From an uncultured Collinsella sp. (GTDB lineage Bacteria; Actinomycetota; Coriobacteriia; Coriobacteriales; Coriobacteriaceae), in the NCBI GenBank assembly GCA_900757705.1, contig CAAEOW010000063.1, positions 1-7,286 on the forward strand: 7,286 bases of DNA. The letters run 5' to 3'. Below the pieces are notes generated by a model. The model did not search any database, was not told the DNA's origin, and saw only the letters and a program-made list of their open reading frames with translations. Positions 4,944-7,286 of this stretch are shown one piece after another. The translations under genes were made by a program, and so were the position numbers. Numbering within the stretch: position 1 is the first letter of the stretch; the number at the start of each line of letters is the position of its first letter.

Positions 4944-7127
4944 GTGAAGGATTCCGATCTCTCCACAACGGCTGCGCGCGACGCGGCCCGCATCGTCTGG
5001 TTTAAGCGCTACCCCGCCAAGCAGACGCTCGCCGCATTTTTGCTCGCGCTGTTGGCGACCACGGCGTTTTCCATCGATCCCGCCCCGGTGTCGAGCAACG
5101 CAGTCTTGGCGATTGACCCCAAAGCCTCGGGCATGCTGTACGTGTGCTACGAGGTGCTCCTCTCGTTTGCCGGCCATACCGACGCGGTCATGCTGCTTGC
5201 GCTTGCCTGCCTGCTCACGCTGCCGTTTCGCTACGTATTCTTTGGCCGTGGCGACACCTGGCGCCCATCGATTATTCTGCCGTCGCTGTTTTTCGCCATC
5301 TGCATGGTGTTCGGCCGCAGCTACGACCTCGCCGACTCGGCCGAGATTGTTCTTGGCGACAAGGCCCGCATCATCTGCGCCTGGATTGGCGGCGCGGGCT
5401 GGATGCTCCTAGCGATCGTGGCCTTCTACCTTGCCTTTGAGTGCCTGGATTGGCTGAGCTCTCGGCGCATCCCGTTTTCCGAGGCGCACTTTGGCCGCAT
5501 ATGGCGTGTGGCTCACGCCGTGCTCTCGGTCCATCCCTTTGCCGGGCCCTTCCTGGTGCTTATGATCGCCTGGGCGCCCACGCTCATCGCTTCGCTGCCC
5601 GGCCTTTTTATGGGAGATACGGGTGCGCAGATTCGCCAGTGGTTCAACTATCCCAACGGCACGAGCGACTACCTGCGCCTACTCAACCCCAACGTGCTGC
5701 TCAACGGGCATCATCCCGTAGTGCACACGGCCATTATCGGCTCGTGCGTTCAACTGGGGCTTTCGCTGTTCAACAGCGCTAACGCGGGCCTCATCATCTA
5801 TACCTGCGCTCAATTTGTCATCACGGCTGCCTGCATGGCCTATTCCATTTCGTCGCTGCGCAAACTGGGCGTGAGCCTGCCGGTTCGCGGTGCGATCCTG
5901 CTGTTCTTTGCGTTTATGCCGATGTTCTCTAACTACGCGGCGTTGCTCACCAAAGACGTGCTCTTTGCCGACGCGTTTTTGGTGCTGCTGGTACAGACCG
6001 TCAAGCTCGTGGCATGTGGCTTGCCCCGTCGTGATGCCAATGCCGAGCGTGCGGGCGAACAGAGGCCCGTGCTCTTTGCGCGCCACGACTGGCTGTTGCT
6101 TGCGCTGGCTGCCATGGGTTCCACGTTTTTGCGCAATGGCGGTCTGGTCTTTCCGTTGGCGGCCTGCGTGATTGCGGCGGCGTTTTGCGCATGGGATGTA
6201 CATGTCGCCCGTCGTGCGGCTAAGCAGACGGGCACCGCGGTCTCATGCGCCACGCCGCGCTTCCGCTGGGTTGGCGTCCTCGCGGTGCTCGCACTCTGCC
6301 TTGCCTCTAATATGTACTTCACCAAGGTCTTTATGCCGGCGCACGACATTACGCCCGGCTCCAAACGCGAAATCCTCTCGATTCCGTTCCAACAGACGGC
6401 TCGTTTCGTCCAAAAGCACGACGGCCTCAACTCGGGCGTCAACCCCACGGTAAAGGAGGACGGCACCATCGTGGAGGCTCCTTGCGACGGCTTGGTGACC
6501 GACGAGGAGCGCGCCGTGATCGACCGGGTGCTCAAGTACGAGAATCTGGGCCGCCGTTACAACCCGGATAAGTCGGATGCCGTCAAGAACTGCTTTAACG
6601 AGTACGCCTCGCAGGAGGACATCAAGGCCTATTTTGAGGTCTGGGCGCAGATGTTCAAAAAGGATCCCGAGTGCTATATCTCGGCGCTCATCAATAACTA
6701 TTACGGCTACTTTTATCCGAGCGCGCGCGATGCCTGGGTCTACAGCACGGCGCGTAGTGCCGAGATCATGGCGCGTCCCGACAACCTCAAGTACTTCGAC
6801 TTCCATCCGGTTGACAGCAACGTGGTGCGCTGGTGTGACCACCTGATCAATCTGTACCGTGTGGCGGTGCAGCGCATCCCGTTTATTTCGCTCACCATGA
6901 GCTCGGCCACCTATGTGTGGATCATGATCGCCGTGGTGGTCTATCTGCTACGTCGTCATTCGTGGCGCGGGCTGGCCATTTGGGTGCCGCTGCTGGGCGT
7001 GCTCGCCGTGTGCCTGATCGGTCCCTGCAACGGCTCGACCTACATGCGCTACCTGTATCCGGTCATCGCCTGCATGCCCTTTGCCATCGGCGCCACCATC
7101 ACCCGCAGCGACCTCCTCTGGTCCTAA
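4944..7127 (+). CDS. DUF6020-like polytopic membrane protein, possible GT-C-type glycosyltransferase
   Basis: This 727-residue integral membrane protein resembles the uncharacterised DUF6020 family; I recognise the motif style but cannot confirm it without a profile search. About a dozen or more hydrophobic segments are visible (near 27-43, 68-96, 107-124, 143-165, 192-220, 256-302, 313-357, 383-417, 441-460, 641-669, 675-693, 700-717). Between 461 and 636 lies a hydrophilic, probably extracytoplasmic domain with four cysteines (514, 550, 577, 631). Recurring-looking motifs are SLPGLFMGDTGAQ (218-230 region), NGHHPVVHT (254-262), TKDVLFA (336-342), RNGGLVF (397-403), SIPFQQTAR (479-487), YGYFYP (587-592) and RYLYPV (702-707). 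An acidic residue in the first large outer loop and a soluble outer domain are features of GT-C enzymes that use lipid-linked sugars, but the reaction is unproven. There is no signal peptide beyond the first membrane segment. Start is GTG 4944, 10 nt after AGAAAGG (4927-4933). The gene is flanked on both sides by the GGGACAG-loop hairpins. Confidence 0.85.
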   Translation: MKDSDLSTTAARDAARIVWFKRYPAKQTLAAFLLALLATTAFSIDPAPVSSNAVLAIDPKASGMLYVCYEVLLSFAGHTDAVMLLALACLLTLPFRYVFFGRGDTWRPSIILPSLFFAICMVFGRSYDLADSAEIVLGDKARIICAWIGGAGWMLLAIVAFYLAFECLDWLSSRRIPFSEAHFGRIWRVAHAVLSVHPFAGPFLVLMIAWAPTLIASLPGLFMGDTGAQIRQWFNYPNGTSDYLRLLNPNVLLNGHHPVVHTAIIGSCVQLGLSLFNSANAGLIIYTCAQFVITAACMAYSISSLRKLGVSLPVRGAILLFFAFMPMFSNYAALLTKDVLFADAFLVLLVQTVKLVACGLPRRDANAERAGEQRPVLFARHDWLLLALAAMGSTFLRNGGLVFPLAACVIAAAFCAWDVHVARRAAKQTGTAVSCATPRFRWVGVLAVLALCLASNMYFTKVFMPAHDITPGSKREILSIPFQQTARFVQKHDGLNSGVNPTVKEDGTIVEAPCDGLVTDEERAVIDRVLKYENLGRRYNPDKSDAVKNCFNEYASQEDIKAYFEVWAQMFKKDPECYISALINNYYGYFYPSARDAWVYSTARSAEIMARPDNLKYFDFHPVDSNVVRWCDHLINLYRVAVQRIPFISLTMSSATYVWIMIAVVVYLLRRHSWRGLAIWVPLLGVLAVCLIGPCNGSTYMRYLYPVIACMPFAIGATITRSDLLWS

Positions 7128-7162
7128 TTTGGTGCAAAGGGGACAGGTTGCTTTGCACCAAA
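7128..7162 (+). repeat. Stem-loop 3 with GGGACAGGTTG loop
   Basis: TTTGGTGCAAAG (7128-7139) and CTTTGCACCAAA (7151-7162) form a perfect 12-bp stem around GGGACAGGTTG. It begins at the first base after the stop codon of the preceding gene. GGGTGG and no T-run follow, so it is not a standard intrinsic terminator. The loop matches that of stem-loop 2 over GGGACAGGTT, while the stem shares only the AAAG/CTTT closing part with stem-loop 1. Confidence 0.75.
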
Positions 7163-7214
7163 GGGTGGCATCATCACGACGCCTTCATTTTGGGGTTTAT
7201 CTCGCAGGCCAGTA

Positions 7215-7286
7215 GGTATATCATAACGACGTTTGTTTATATTGCCCGAGCATCCGCGCTGGGCTTTAGGTCGAAACCGATAGGAG
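7215..7286 (+). promoter_or_regulatory. Upstream region and ribosome-binding site of the next gene
   Basis: An AT-rich patch at 7215-7243 contains TATATC (7217-7222) and TATATT (7238-7243), either of which could serve as a -10 box, though no good -35 is placed 17 nt upstream. The window ends in TAGGAG (7281-7286), a Shine-Dalgarno-like sequence, so a plus-strand gene probably starts within about 10 nt past the end. Its identity cannot be seen. Confidence 0.45.

Overview
The window is a chromosomal stretch from a high-GC Gram-positive bacterium. It most resembles a gut actinobacterium of class Coriobacteriia, with Collinsella or a close relative as the best guess. The reasons are the strong G/C bias at third codon positions, near-consensus AAAGGAG or GGAGG ribosome-binding sites with ATG or GTG starts, and the gene set: an OPT-family transporter, type III pantothenate kinase, a stand-alone NifU C-terminal domain protein, Lgt and a DUF6020-type membrane protein. 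The organism is inferred from general knowledge and not from a database match.

Layout: an OPT-family transporter gene (64-1767) is on the minus strand. It is divergent, across a 192-nt promoter region, from five plus-strand genes: coaX (1960-2811), a dCMP deaminase (2894-3418), a small NifU-type Fe-S scaffold (3589-3867), lgt (3977-4798) and a 727-residue polytopic membrane protein (4944-7127). The plus-strand genes are separated by gaps of 82, 170, 109 and 145 nt, and several gaps contain promoter-like or hairpin structures. The series therefore looks like mostly separate transcription units and not one tight operon. The last bases of the window form a Shine-Dalgarno-like sequence for a gene that starts outside it.

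The genes serve basic cell functions: peptide or related solute uptake (OPT), the first step of CoA synthesis (CoaX), pyrimidine deoxynucleotide supply for dTTP (dCMP deaminase), Fe-S cluster delivery (NifU type), lipoprotein maturation (Lgt), and an unassigned envelope protein that may be a GT-C-like glycosyltransferase. No phage, CRISPR, toxin-antitoxin or defence system is visible.

The most unusual feature is non-coding. Three perfect 12-13 bp stem-loops (4808-4842, 4886-4924, 7128-7162) have unrelated stem sequences but the same loop core, GGGACAG or GGACAG, in one orientation or the other. Two form an opposed pair between lgt and the DUF6020-like gene, and the third starts right after that gene's stop codon. 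They look like a dispersed REP-like family in which the loop is conserved and the stems vary. A second non-coding signal is a set of four mutually complementary segments ahead of lgt that could form alternative hairpins, as in an attenuator.
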